Assembly: GCF_001644565.1 (NCBI RefSeq)
Contig: NZ_CP011387.1
Span: forward strand, 2,813,501 to 2,877,500
Direction of reading: 5' to 3'
Length of the DNA stretch: 64,000 nt
Source: Deinococcus puniceus
Lineage (GTDB): Bacteria > Deinococcota > Deinococci > Deinococcales > Deinococcaceae
In this document: piece after piece, positions 56,155 to 64,000 of the stretch
Numbering within the stretch: position 1 is the first letter of the stretch
Layout: each line of letters opens with the position of its first letter
Position numbers and translations under genes: made by a program
The notes under the pieces: generated by a model
What the model saw: only the letters and a program-made list of their open reading frames with translations
Told to the model about the DNA's origin: nothing
The model's database searches: none

Positions 56155-56396
56155 GTCTAAGGGTCAAGGGTCTGAGGGTCTAAGCAAGGGCGTAAGGGCA
56201 ATCGCGTTGTTCATTCACCCCCTCCCCAACCCACTGCTGCGCAGCTCTGCGAGTCCCCCCTCAAGGGAGAGGGAGTAACACCAAGCTCTTGTCTGTTGCC
56301 CTCGCCCATTGTGGGAGAGGGGCGCTGTGAAACAGCGGGGTGAGGGGTAGTGAGCGCAGCGATTGCCCTCCCTCAGACCCTTGACCCTTAGACCAA
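56155..56396. repeat. TTAGACC-family element with long inverted ends
   Basis: The left side reads TCTAAGGGTCAAGGGTCTGA... then GGGCAATCGC; the right side reads GCGATTGCCC... then CTTGACCCTTAGACC, so the ends are inverted over about 45 bp. The interior has GGGAGAGGG and TGAGGGGTAGTGAGCG blocks. It fills the gap downstream of the anti-sigma-like gene. Confidence 0.62.
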
Positions 56397-56430
56397 GCCC
56401 CCATATGCCAGATACCAGACCCCAACACGA

Positions 56431-56463
56431 GAAGGGCCAGAAGCGTTGAGCGTCTGGCCCTTC
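56431..56463. terminator. Perfect 11-bp stem terminator next to ddrO
   Basis: GAAGGGCCAGA (56431-56441) pairs perfectly with TCTGGCCCTTC (56453-56463), followed by TTCATTTTT on the plus strand. It lies 37 bp past the ddrO stop and can act from either side, better on the plus strand. Confidence 0.65.
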
Positions 56464-56499
56464 TTCATTTTTCGGAATCCCAACACCAATCCGGCTGGA

Positions 56500-56889
56500 T
56501 CAGTTCAGGATGCGTTTCAGGTGCAGGTAGATTTCGTACCAGTCCTGCTTATCGCGGGGGCGCTTGCCACGCAGTTCGATGCGCGAGAGGGTGCGAACCC
56601 AATCGGGCGTGATTTGCGGCCCCAGCGTGGGGTCGGCCACCAAGTCAGACAGACCTTTGGGCAAGGCTCCTTCGGTGGACGCGCCGTAAAATTCGACGCC
56701 TTCCAGCAGGTCGTGAACCGTGATGGCGTAGGCTCCGGCCAGCGTTTGCAGGGTTTCTAGGCTGGGGTTGGTGCGCCCGCGCTCCAGATCGCTGAGGTAC
56801 GGAACGCTGATTCCGGCGGTCTCGGCAATGTCCTTGAGCCGCAGCCCGCGTTCACTGCGGAGTTCACGTAGTCGTTCGTGCAGTTTCAT
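56500..56889 (-). CDS. ddrO: DdrO, repressor of the radiation/desiccation response regulon
   Basis: 129 aa, nearly identical to DdrO as I know it. The N-terminal XRE helix-turn-helix is [20 protein letters not shown] through [17 protein letters not shown]. The C-terminal part ends [20 protein letters not shown]. The IrrE/PprI metalloprotease cleaves after DNA damage between Leu106 and Arg107, and both residues are present. The ATG follows AGGAGGTGA. A good promoter lies 138 bp upstream, and a degenerate RDRM overlaps its -35, suggesting autorepression. Confidence 0.96.
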   Translation of the reverse strand: MKLHERLRELRSERGLRLKDIAETAGISVPYLSDLERGRTNPSLETLQTLAGAYAITVHDLLEGVEFYGASTEGALPKGLSDLVADPTLGPQITPDWVRTLSRIELRGKRPRDKQDWYEIYLHLKRILN

Positions 56890-57026
56890 ATGTCACCTCC
56901 TAGGCTGCGGCGTGCGTGCTGGTGGGCCTTTCGAGCCGTACAGCACGGGTTGCCTGGGGATGCGGTCGCTTGAAAAGGCGCGGCGAGAGCATTTGCCTGT
57001 GAGCAGAATCAGGCATCCTTGATCGG

Positions 57027-57055
57027 AGTGTAACACCGCTTCCCGCTACGGTCAA
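57027..57055 (-). promoter_or_regulatory. ddrO promoter
   Basis: On the minus strand: TTGACC (57055-57050), a 17-bp spacer and TACACT (57032-57027). The resulting leader before ATG 56889 is about 130 nt, unusually long for this window. Confidence 0.78.
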
Positions 57056-57062
57056 TACAGAA
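57046..57062 (-). promoter_or_regulatory. Candidate RDRM (DdrO operator) overlapping the ddrO -35
   Basis: The minus strand reads TTCTGTATTGACCGTAG. Against the 17-bp palindromic RDRM (TTATGTCATTGACATAA) it agrees at 9 positions, or 10 if the G variant at position 14 is allowed; the outer half-sites agree best. Its position on the -35 fits repression of ddrO by its own product. Confidence 0.55.
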
Positions 57063-57078
57063 TGTGGCCTCATGCTTC

Positions 57079-57107
57079 TTGCCAGCTCGGAGCCGCTCTG
57101 CTATTAT
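57079..57107 (+). promoter_or_regulatory. Promoter of the 83-aa gene divergent from ddrO
   Basis: TTGCCA (57079-57084), a 17-bp spacer and TATTAT (57102-57107). The -35 is only 23 bp from the ddrO -35, so one bound regulator could affect both genes. Confidence 0.72.
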
Positions 57108-57202
57108 CGTAATTAAGAACAGGATTCGCCGCTCCCCATTTCTGCCCCATCTGCATCACCCGATTGCCTCGCAGCGTCCATACCGCTGGAAGGAGTACCT
57201 CT

Positions 57203-57454
57203 ATGCGTGCCCTTGATACCATTGCTGAAAGCATTCGCGTCGGTTTTGTGCATCCCACCACCGTTAAAAACACCCTGATCGAGGCTGAGAACGAGGGTGG
57301 CCTGAGCGCCGTGCGCCGCATCGAGCGCCAACTGAGCCTCGGCACCAACGCCCTGCGCGAGCGTCAGCACCCGCATACCGCGCTGGCCCAAACGTGGCTG
57401 AGTGCCAGCCGCGCTTACCTGATCACACAAGTCGAACGCAAGCACGCCGTTTGA
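57203..57454 (+). CDS. Small conserved-looking protein divergent from ddrO
   Basis: 83 aa from ATG 57203, preceded by GGAAGGAG at ideal spacing. The product is basic and helical (ALDTIAESIRVGFVHPTTVKNT; GLSAVRRIERQLSLGTNAL; QTWLSASRAYLITQVERK). No signal peptide, membrane segment or Cys. I do not recognise a family. It has its own strong promoter and a terminator, so it is very likely a real gene. Confidence 0.75.
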   Translation: MRALDTIAESIRVGFVHPTTVKNTLIEAENEGGLSAVRRIERQLSLGTNALRERQHPHTALAQTWLSASRAYLITQVERKHAV

Positions 57455-57467
57455 CTCAAACGGAAAT

Positions 57468-57515
57468 AAGCGGAAGGCCAGAGCGTGGGACAGTCCCGGC
57501 TCTGGCCTTTCGCTT
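57468..57515. terminator. Bidirectional terminator between the 83-aa gene and the M32 peptidase gene
   Basis: A 17-bp stem with one mismatch pairs 57468-57484 with 57499-57515 (core AAGGCCAGAGC). The loop contains a GGGAC/GTCCC mini-stem. U-runs are weak on both strands. Confidence 0.65.
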
Positions 57516-57525
57516 GATCCCAAAG

Positions 57526-59067
57526 TTAGCTCAGCCCGTAAATCCCCTCGTATTTCTCGTGCAAGTAGGCCACATACGGGTCGGCGGTCAGTGGGCGGCC
57601 CGTCGCAGCCACCGTAATTTGCTCGGGCGAGAGGCTGCGGCCATGCTGATGCACGTTCTCGGCCAGCCACGCCAGCAGCGGCCCATACTCGGCCTGATCT
57701 ATGCCCGCTGCGATCTCGGGCGTCTGGCGGGCGGCTTCCAGCAGTTGCACGCTCAGCAGGTTGCCCAGCGTGTAGGTGGGGAAATACCCGATCAGTCCAG
57801 CAGACCAGTGCACGTCTTGCAGCACACCCTCAGCGTCGTTGGGCGGTGTCAGGCCCAGATACTCGCCCATTTTGGCGTTCCACGCTTCCGGCAAGTCGGC
57901 CACGTTCAGGCTGCCTTCCAGCAAGGCCAATTCCAGCTCGAAGCGCAACATCACATGAAAGTTGTAGGTCACTTCGTCGGCTTCCACACGGATCAGGCTG
58001 GGATTCACGCGGTTGACGGCCCGGTACAGCGTTTCGGGGTCTAGGCCCGCCGTGACTTCGGGAGCCGCCTCGGCCAACGCCGCAAAATGGCGGTTCCAGA
58101 ACGGACGCGAGCGGGCCAGCAGATTTTCGAACATGCGCGACTGGCTCTCGTGGACGCCCAAACTGGTGCCACTAGACACCGGAGTGCGCTCCCAGCGCTG
58201 GCCTACGCCGCGCTCGTACATGGCGTGCCCGGTTTCGTGCCACGTGCCGAACAGGCAGGCGGGCCAGTAGGGTTCCACGCGGGTCGTGATTCTGATGTCG
58301 CTGCGACTGAAGTTGGTCTGGAACGGGTGGGCGCTCTCATCTTGCCGCGCAAAGTCGGACTTCAGGCCGAAGGCCTCGCCCGCCATGCGCCATGCGAACG
58401 CCTTCTGGGCTTCGGGGGCAAAAGGGCGCGTCAGCACGCTGTAATCGGCGGCGTCGGGCGCGGCCACGATGCGGCGCAGCAGCGGCAACGTGCGGTCACG
58501 CAGGTCGGCAAACACGGTCTTGACGTGTGCGGCCCGCATGCCCGGCTCGTAGTTGTCCATCAGGGCGTCGTAGGGGTGGGCCTCGTAGCCCAGAAAGTCG
58601 GCCTGCCGCCGCGCCAGATCGATCATGGTGGTCAAGTGCGGAGCGAAGGTGGAAAACTCGCTGTTCTTGCGGGCGTCCACCCACGCATGGTGCGCCTCGT
58701 TGCGGGCGCGGGACATTTCCTCCACAAACTCGGTGGGCAGTTTGGTGGCCTTGCCGTGATCCCGGCGCGTGATCTGCACGATGGCCGCGTCGGTGGGGTC
58801 AGCGGGTTCGCCTGCCGCAGCCAGCAGTTCGGCAGTGCGGGCGTCGGTAAAAATCTCGTGCGCCAGCCCTTCCAGCGTCGCCATCTGCTGCCCGCGCACC
58901 CGCGCCGCCTCGTCCGGCATCTGCGTTTCCTGATCCCAAGACATCAGGCCCGCCGCCGCGCCGAGGTCACTGATTTGCCCAAGGCGGCGTTTCAGTTCGG
59001 GCAAGGCCAGTTCCGGTGAGTCGGTAGGGGGAGTGGTCACATCAGCCGTGTGGGATGAGGTTGTCAT
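57526..59067 (-). CDS. M32 family carboxypeptidase (Taq type)
   Basis: 513 aa. The zinc site HETGHAMYE matches the M32 HExxH form, followed by GVHESQSRMFEN supplying the third ligand Glu. Other M32 stretches: MSWDQETQMPDEAARVR, ITTRVEPYWPACLFGTWHE and VEADEVTYNFHVMLRFELELALLEG. It removes C-terminal residues other than Pro from peptides, in the cytoplasm. TACCCT lies 8 nt before the ATG. Confidence 0.95.
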   Translation of the reverse strand: MTTSSHTADVTTPPTDSPELALPELKRRLGQISDLGAAAGLMSWDQETQMPDEAARVRGQQMATLEGLAHEIFTDARTAELLAAAGEPADPTDAAIVQITRRDHGKATKLPTEFVEEMSRARNEAHHAWVDARKNSEFSTFAPHLTTMIDLARRQADFLGYEAHPYDALMDNYEPGMRAAHVKTVFADLRDRTLPLLRRIVAAPDAADYSVLTRPFAPEAQKAFAWRMAGEAFGLKSDFARQDESAHPFQTNFSRSDIRITTRVEPYWPACLFGTWHETGHAMYERGVGQRWERTPVSSGTSLGVHESQSRMFENLLARSRPFWNRHFAALAEAAPEVTAGLDPETLYRAVNRVNPSLIRVEADEVTYNFHVMLRFELELALLEGSLNVADLPEAWNAKMGEYLGLTPPNDAEGVLQDVHWSAGLIGYFPTYTLGNLLSVQLLEAARQTPEIAAGIDQAEYGPLLAWLAENVHQHGRSLSPEQITVAATGRPLTADPYVAYLHEKYEGIYGLS

Positions 59068-59129
59068 GGCTTCTCAGGGTAGCGTGTCCGGGCGGCAGTT
59101 AGGCCAAATGGCGGACAGTTCGGCTTCTG

Positions 59130-59262
59130 CTACGGATCCCGGTCATTCCGTTATCTTCCGGGACAGCACCGAAAGCTAACTCCATTCTGGAATCCGTACT
59201 TTTCCTTCTCCTTCCAGTCGGATTTCGCAGTTATTTCATAACTGTTCAATCGGAATCCGTAT
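59130..59262. repeat. Dispersed element with ATACGGATTCCG inverted ends (copy 2)
   Basis: The right end (59246-59262) reads TCAATCGGAATCCGTAT, the reverse complement of the left end of the 14962 element with two mismatches. The left end TACGGATCCCGGTCATTCC is more diverged, and an internal GGAATCCGTA occurs at 59189. No ORF. Confidence 0.45.
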
Positions 59263-59276
59263 GCTGTGGCGCGTGC

Positions 59277-60569
59277 TCATTGCCACCGCTCCCGCTCCTC
59301 GCCTGCCCCGCCCAGCAGCAAGGGCCGCACTTCTCCGATCAGATAGAGGCTGCCGCACACCACCGCCAATGGTTGTTGCAGGCTTTCCAGTAAAGCTAAA
59401 GCTTCGGCGGGAGAGTCGGTGAGGTGAACGGGCAAGCCCTCAAACAGCGGGGCGAGAGCAGCGGGGTGGGTGGCGCGGGGACTCAGCACCGCCCGCGTCA
59501 GGATGACCCGCGAGGCCAGTGGACGCAGAACTTCTGCCACCCCTCCCAGATCCTTATCGGCAGCGGCCCCGAAGATAAACGGCACGCGCTGTAAGCCCAG
59601 TTGGGGCAACAAGTCGCTCAGAGCGGCAGCCAACGCCTCCGCCCCCGCCGGATTGTGTGCGCCGTCCAGCAGCACGCGCCCGCCCGCAACAGTCGGGATG
59701 ACCTCCATGCGCCCCGGCCACTCCACTGCTTCCGTCCCCTGCCGAATGACCGACTCAGTTACACCCAAACGGAGGGCGGCCAAGGCAGCCAGAGCCGCGT
59801 TTCTGGCCCCATGTGCGCCCAGCAGCGGCGTACGGAAGCGCAGGCTCTGGCCTTGTGGCAACGGCAAAGTCACTGCCCAACCCTCCCAGCCTACAGACTG
59901 CGTTTGCACGTCACCCAGCGCCCACAAATCTGCACCTTCTTCTTCCAAAATGGGCCGCAACCCGGCAGCCACATCACTCACAGCGGGCCGCCCAGCACGC
60001 AGAATCCCAGCTTTCTCGGCGGCAATGGCGGCCAGTGTATCGCCCAGAATCTCGGTATGATCCAGCGCCACATTGGTGATGACGCTCAGGGCCGGGTCAA
60101 GTGCGTTGGTGGCGTCCAGCCGCCCGCCGAGGCCCACTTCCATCACGGCCAGCGTAACGCCTGCTTCGGCAAACAGCAGGCAACCCAAGGTGGTCACGAT
60201 CTCAAAGAAAGACGCTTCTACAGCCTCGGCGTGGGGCCGCACCCGTGCCAGAGCTTCGGCCACTGTCTGGTTGGGCAAGTCCTCACCCGCCACCCGGAAG
60301 CGCTCGGCAAAGTGGGTCAGGTGCGGGCTGGTAAAGAGGCCCACGCGCTCGCCGGACGTTTCTAAGATGGCGGCCAACGTCGCAGCGGTGCTGCCCTTGC
60401 CGTTGGTACCACCCACCAACACCACGCGGTAAGCCTGCTGTGGATCGCCTAGCAGCGCCAAAAGTGCCCGCACCCGCCCCAAGCCGGGATGAATGCCGAA
60501 CCGCTGGCGGGCAAACAGCCAATCTAGTCCGGTTATGGCTGGCTCAGACAGACGGAGTTCCGGGGGCAA
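59277..60569 (-). CDS. folC: Folylpolyglutamate synthase / dihydrofolate synthase
   Basis: About 430 aa. P-loop VGGTNGKGSTAATLAAIL, FTSPHLTHFAERFRV, EVGLGGRLDATNAL, ITNVALDHTEILGDTLAAIAAEKAGI and LLDGAHNPAGAEAL are the family motifs. It adds Glu to folate. The start is uncertain: TTG 60569 overlaps the end of the pyrophosphatase gene by 26 bp and gives a normal N-terminus; no ATG or GTG is available nearby. It is in an operon with the preceding gene. Confidence 0.92.
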   Translation of the reverse strand: MPPELRLSEPAITGLDWLFARQRFGIHPGLGRVRALLALLGDPQQAYRVVLVGGTNGKGSTAATLAAILETSGERVGLFTSPHLTHFAERFRVAGEDLPNQTVAEALARVRPHAEAVEASFFEIVTTLGCLLFAEAGVTLAVMEVGLGGRLDATNALDPALSVITNVALDHTEILGDTLAAIAAEKAGILRAGRPAVSDVAAGLRPILEEEGADLWALGDVQTQSVGWEGWAVTLPLPQGQSLRFRTPLLGAHGARNAALAALAALRLGVTESVIRQGTEAVEWPGRMEVIPTVAGGRVLLDGAHNPAGAEALAAALSDLLPQLGLQRVPFIFGAAADKDLGGVAEVLRPLASRVILTRAVLSPRATHPAALAPLFEGLPVHLTDSPAEALALLESLQQPLAVVCGSLYLIGEVRPLLLGGAGEERERWQ

Positions 60570-61506
60570 AATAGGCTTCCAGCGCGGGCACAACCTGCTT
60601 TTTACGGCTGATGCGTGCGCCGAGGTCGGCCACCTGCCCCACAGTTTCCACACCGAAGGCCTCACGCATCAGCTTCTCTTCGGTGGCACTCAGCACCAGC
60701 GTGCGGTTGGATTCGTTCAAAATGTCCACCACGCTCAGCAGCACGCCGTTCAGCCCGTCCTCTGCCTTGACCTGATCCATTGCCGCCAACAATTCCGCCT
60801 GTCGCCCAAATACATAGGCCGGATTAGTCGTTTCGATGACGCCTAATCCCCACCGCTGCATGGTCTGGGGCTGGGCCGCATCGCCAAAGGGGAAGACTTT
60901 ATAATCCATCCTCAGCAGCGTTTCGGCAGGCGTGTCACCTAGATCGCTCTTGGCAGCAAACATAGCGAGTGCGTAAGCTTCCACATCGGCCACACCTGCA
61001 ATCGGGGCAAGAAAAGCCACTGCTTCCCGGTCTGCCTGCGTGGTCGTCGGACTGCGGAAGTGCAGCGTGTCGCTCAGAATTGCGCTCAGCATCAGCTTGG
61101 CATCGGTCACTTCTACGGGCAAGTGGGCCTCCAAATGCAGCTTCAGCAGCAGCGTTCCCGTGCAGCCCACCGGCTCGAAGCGCAGGTAAGCGGGCTGCGA
61201 GGTGGTCAGGTCGCCCAGTTTGTGGTGATCCACCACCCGTGTCACGTCCAGCTCGCTGAGGTTAGACACCGATTGGGCGCTCTCATTGTGATCCACGAGA
61301 GCCACCGCCGAGCCGGGGGCAAGCTGGGGCAGCAGCGGGGGCGCGTCTATCCCCAATTCACGTAACACGAATGCCGTTTCAAAATTCAGATCGCCCAAGC
61401 GGTAAGCCTGTGCCTCCACACCTTGCCGGGTCAGCAGGCGTGCATAGACCAAAGCGGCAGAGATGGCGTCGGTATCGGGATTCAGGTGACCAAACACAGC
61501 AAGCAT
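60544..61506 (-). CDS. ppaC: Manganese-dependent inorganic pyrophosphatase (DHH family II)
   Basis: 320 aa. DHH motifs: FGHLNPDTDAISAALVY (5-21), LVDHNE, VDHHKLGD and a DHHA2 domain ending RISRKKQVVPALE with the RKKQ substrate site. It hydrolyses PPi, supporting DNA, RNA and protein synthesis. ATG 61506 has TAAACT (61514-61519) 7 nt upstream. It lies between slpA and folC; D. radiodurans has the same slpA-pyrophosphatase-ddrO neighbourhood as I recall it. Confidence 0.93.
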   Translation of the reverse strand: MLAVFGHLNPDTDAISAALVYARLLTRQGVEAQAYRLGDLNFETAFVLRELGIDAPPLLPQLAPGSAVALVDHNESAQSVSNLSELDVTRVVDHHKLGDLTTSQPAYLRFEPVGCTGTLLLKLHLEAHLPVEVTDAKLMLSAILSDTLHFRSPTTTQADREAVAFLAPIAGVADVEAYALAMFAAKSDLGDTPAETLLRMDYKVFPFGDAAQPQTMQRWGLGVIETTNPAYVFGRQAELLAAMDQVKAEDGLNGVLLSVVDILNESNRTLVLSATEEKLMREAFGVETVGQVADLGARISRKKQVVPALEAYFAPGTPSV

Positions 61507-61568
61507 AGGCAGCAGTTTAGCGGTTCTGGAGGCCAAAGCACCAATCCACCCACCCGAAAGGCAAGCAG

Positions 61569-61594
61569 AAAGGCCACCCCGGAGGATGGCCTTT
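61569..61594 (-). terminator. Probable terminator of slpA
   Basis: AAAGGCCA (61569-61576) pairs with TGGCCTTT (61587-61594), with T-rich sequence beyond on the minus strand. It lies 37 bp past the slpA stop. Confidence 0.5.
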
Positions 61595-61630
61595 GCTGAC
61601 GCTGAACCTAATGGCTCAGAGGGAAGAAGT

Positions 61631-64000
61631 TTAGAACTTGAAGGAGTAGTTGACCTTGAAGCCCTGGCCGACCGAGGTCTGGCCCTGGCTGGCGCCGGGC
61701 GTCAGGGTGGTGTAACGGAAGATGCCGTAGTTGGCAGTCAGGCCGCTGTAGCCCACCTGAGCGTATACGCCGTCCATCTTGGCGCTTTCGGTACCGACGG
61801 CCCCGTAGACGCGGTTATCCTTACGGTCAAACGCAACGTTGGCCGAGCCGATGTTCGCGCCGAGGCCTGCAGGCGTGGCACCTACTACGCCGAAGCCTTG
61901 GTAGTAGGAGTAGCCGATGCTGGCCGTCGTGCTGGCCGACAGGAACTGGTTGAGCGTCAGGCCCACTTGACCGAGCAACTCGGTGGTGGTGCCGCTGCCG
62001 ACTGTCACACCGCTGCCAGGGTTGGTGATGCGGTTAGCAAAGTTGCCGTACAGGCTAGGCTGGAGAGGCACACCCGTGAACACGGGGGTCTTGACCTGAA
62101 TGCCGTACTTCAGGGTGTTGGTGTCGCTGGCCGTGCCCGGAGCGGTCACGATGTTGTAGCGGAGCAAGGGGGTCACGGTTGCACCGAACAGCGTGGCAGC
62201 GTACTTGGCGGAAACCGAGAAGTCATTCTTGCCGCTGTTGTAGTAATAGGCGTCGGCAACGGTGATGTCCAGGCCTTTGACCAGAGCATTGGTAGCAGCG
62301 CCGTTGTGGTCGACCTGTGCGCCGACGGTGCTGGTCATGCTGAAGGGCACGCCTGCGATGTCCATACCGGCGCGGCCAATCTTGAGGGCGCTGTCATCGA
62401 CAACAACGTTGGCAAGGGTTGCGCGGTTGGCAAACCCGACTGCTTCAAATGCACCGAACTTGACGCCAGCTTTCGCACCGAAGCCCAAGGTGCTCGCGCC
62501 ACCTGCGTAAGGCTGCGAGGAATCGACGTAAGCGCCCAAAGCGATGTTGCCGAGGCTGGTTCCTGCGGCAGCGCCGAAGCCAACCTGGTCGGCGGCGTAG
62601 CGCAGCGTGTTGTTGATGGACATACCAGCATTAGCACCAGCAACAGAGAAGTCAGGGTCGATAGCGCGGTAGTTGGCAGCGAGGTTGACTCCGCCCAAGG
62701 CAGCAGTCACTTCGGTGTAGAACGCCTTGTCGCCGTTGTTAAAGGCGGTGATGGGGTTGGCTCCACCAGCAACGAAGCTGGAGGAAGTGTTAGGAATGCT
62801 GACCACGCCTTCACCACGCACACCGACGACGCCAACCTTGACGTTGTAATCGATGCCGAAGGCAGCGCGGGTACCCTGGCCGTAGGACACGCCCACGGTT
62901 CCCAGGCCTGCGGGGTTCACGGAAGCGCGGACGCCGTAGTAGTTGGGGGCCAGGACAGCGTTGGCGGTGTTACCCGTCACGACCGTCAGCTTGGGGGCGA
63001 GGGGCAAGTCGTTGGCAGCGATGTTGACGACAAGGCCACGTCCGGGGACGCCGTTCACGTCGCCGTCGTTGTTGGCATTGTTGCTGAACAGGTAGTCACT
63101 GAACTTGAACTTGTTGCTGACGGTGTCGTAGCGCACGTCGAACTTCTGTCCGCCGATGGTGCCGTCGAGGGTGGCGTCGTTCAGGGCAACCACAGGCACA
63201 ACAGCTGCCGGGCTAGCGGTGTTCAAGACGTTCTCGGTGCGGAAGTTGACAGCAGCGTTATTGACGACTACTTTGCCGTCAGCCGTGACCAGCTGGCTGG
63301 CACGCACGCCGAAGGTAAAGCGGGCTGCGCTGGAGAGGTTGCTGTACACGCCTGCAGTGTCGGTGGTCGTCACGTCACCGTCGCCGAGGTTGCCGGAGGC
63401 AAAGGTGCCAGCCGTGAGGCGGCTCACGTCAAAGTTGGTGCTGCCGCTGGTGATGGCCAGTTGGCCGTAAGCGCCCGTAACGCCGCCCACGACGCTGAAC
63501 TTAGGAGCGTTCTCCAGGGTGGTCACGCGGCCAGCAACGCCGGTCACGCGGTTGTCTACGGCGGTCACGCGGCCCGACAGGTTGTCGAAGTCAGTGCGCG
63601 TCACGAAGTCGGCCTGAGCAGCTTCGGCGGCGCTGACACGATCCTGAAGGTTCAGGATGTCCTGGTTCAGGAGGACGGTCAGGTCGTTCAGGGCGGCGAT
63701 GGAGCTGGCGTTGTCGTCGATATCGGCACGCAGGGTGTCGTACTCGTCGGCGCGGGCGGTCAGCTCGTCGATCTGGGTCTGGATGCCGGTGATGGCAGCT
63801 GCGTCGCCTTCAGCAGTTGCCAGCTCTTCCACACGGGCTTCAAGGCGGGTGAAGTCGTCGCGGTTGACGGCGTTCTCTTCGAGGTCGCTGACGCGGACGC
63901 CGAGGGCGGTGAGGTCGGCGGCGAGTTCCTGAATGGCGTTCTGCAGCGCGGTCAGGTCTTCGTCACTGATGCCACCGGGGGCAGGAGTAACAGGCACTTC
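61631..64000 (-). CDS. slpA: SlpA-type S-layer/outer-membrane protein, 5'-truncated by the window edge
   Basis: About 789 residues of the C-terminal part; the N-terminal SLH domain lies beyond base 64000. Residues up to about 150 are a coiled coil (ALQNAIQELAADLTALGVRVSDLEENAVNRDDF, repeated VDNRVTGVAGRVTTLE). The rest is strand-rich, Gly/Asn/Ser-rich and ends in aromatic FKVNYSFKF, as in outer-membrane beta-barrels. This agrees with D. radiodurans SlpA, which links the peptidoglycan to an outer-membrane barrel. Frame is open through the edge, and GTG 63997 is not its start. Confidence 0.93.
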   Translation of the reverse strand, partial: EVPVTPAPGGISDEDLTALQNAIQELAADLTALGVRVSDLEENAVNRDDFTRLEARVEELATAEGDAAAITGIQTQIDELTARADEYDTLRADIDDNASSIAALNDLTVLLNQDILNLQDRVSAAEAAQADFVTRTDFDNLSGRVTAVDNRVTGVAGRVTTLENAPKFSVVGGVTGAYGQLAITSGSTNFDVSRLTAGTFASGNLGDGDVTTTDTAGVYSNLSSAARFTFGVRASQLVTADGKVVVNNAAVNFRTENVLNTASPAAVVPVVALNDATLDGTIGGQKFDVRYDTVSNKFKFSDYLFSNNANNDGDVNGVPGRGLVVNIAANDLPLAPKLTVVTGNTANAVLAPNYYGVRASVNPAGLGTVGVSYGQGTRAAFGIDYNVKVGVVGVRGEGVVSIPNTSSSFVAGGANPITAFNNGDKAFYTEVTAALGGVNLAANYRAIDPDFSVAGANAGMSINNTLRYAADQVGFGAAAGTSLGNIALGAYVDSSQPYAGGASTLGFGAKAGVKFGAFEAVGFANRATLANVVVDDSALKIGRAGMDIAGVPFSMTSTVGAQVDHNGAATNALVKGLDITVADAYYYNSGKNDFSVSAKYAATLFGATVTPLLRYNIVTAPGTASDTNTLKYGIQVKTPVFTGVPLQPSLYGNFANRITNPGSGVTVGSGTTTELLGQVGLTLNQFLSASTTASIGYSYYQGFGVVGATPAGLGANIGSANVAFDRKDNRVYGAVGTESAKMDGVYAQVGYSGLTANYGIFRYTTLTPGASQGQTSVGQGFKVNYSFKF

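Noticed and set aside
57103..57119. Second possible RDRM (TTATCGTAATTAAGAAC) near the 83-aa gene
   Set aside because: Only about 8 of 17 positions fit and the palindromic half-sites do not match each other.

Overview
The window reads as a chromosomal segment of a Deinococcus. The strongest evidence is a near-canonical DdrO repressor gene (56500-56889) with the Leu106-Arg107 site cut by the IrrE/PprI protease, and the C-terminal part of an SlpA-type S-layer/outer-membrane protein at the right edge. Further support comes from a DR2241-type two-domain chelatase, many TANNNT -10 boxes placed 6-9 nt before start codons (the leaderless style documented in Deinococcus deserti), and several families of small non-coding dispersed repeats. 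Base composition is high in G+C throughout. No phage, IS transposase, CRISPR array or rRNA operon is visible; the window is mostly core genome with repeat-filled intergenic gaps.

Layout, left to right. 1-3.5 kb: LCP cell-wall ligase (partial), yqeK, and the c-di-AMP pair cdaA-cdaR, all on the minus strand. 3.9-14.4 kb: metallophosphoesterase, unknown secreted and membrane proteins, S41 and M20 peptidases, a small EF-hand protein, the CbiX-like chelatase with an Fe-S tail, a flavin reductase and a GHL10-type glycosidase-like protein. 14.5-19 kb: a lipoprotein, dnaX (preceded by a coupled small ORF) and mutY. 19.1-23.6 kb: an unrecognised three-gene cluster (roadblock/LC7-like protein, membrane protein, coiled-coil protein) in which the first and third proteins share an N-terminal domain. 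24-31 kb: a KBL/BioF-type enzyme, GNAT, ubiE/menG, a trifunctional RNA-repair enzyme Pnkp, and a 2H-phosphoesterase fused in frame to RdgB. 31-39 kb: HNH nuclease, MarC protein, Fur-family regulator, VUT transporter, prepilin peptidase, CitE-like and PfkB-like proteins, AlkA-type glycosylase. 39-46 kb: YbaY-like protein, beta-glucosidase, a PhoB-PhoR-PhoU-like operon, a 2Fe-2S protein and an EamA transporter. 45.7-49 kb: a vitamin B12 uptake locus with a cobalamin riboswitch, btuF and btuC, and a divergent btuD-like ATPase. 49-54 kb: lpd, tRNA-Glu, a sugar nucleotidyltransferase, a peroxiredoxin, DUF177 protein and moaC. 54-64 kb: an anti-sigma-like membrane protein with tandem repeats, ddrO and a divergent small gene, an M32 carboxypeptidase, folC, a Mn-dependent pyrophosphatase, and slpA.

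Three themes cut across the window. First, translation initiation: over 15 genes have a -10 box immediately before the start codon, and at least three (yqeK, dnaX, citE-like; possibly pnkp) are preceded by a short ORF whose stop overlaps the next start as ATGA. Second, at least four families of dispersed non-coding repeats fill the gaps, nest within each other, and supply the btuD-like stop codon and a spurious 5' extension of mutY. Third, nucleic-acid maintenance genes are frequent (dnaX, mutY, alkA, pnkp, rdgB, ddrO). The best candidates for undescribed biology are the 19.1-23.6 kb cluster, the Pnkp/2H/RdgB locus, and the coupled upstream-ORF architecture.
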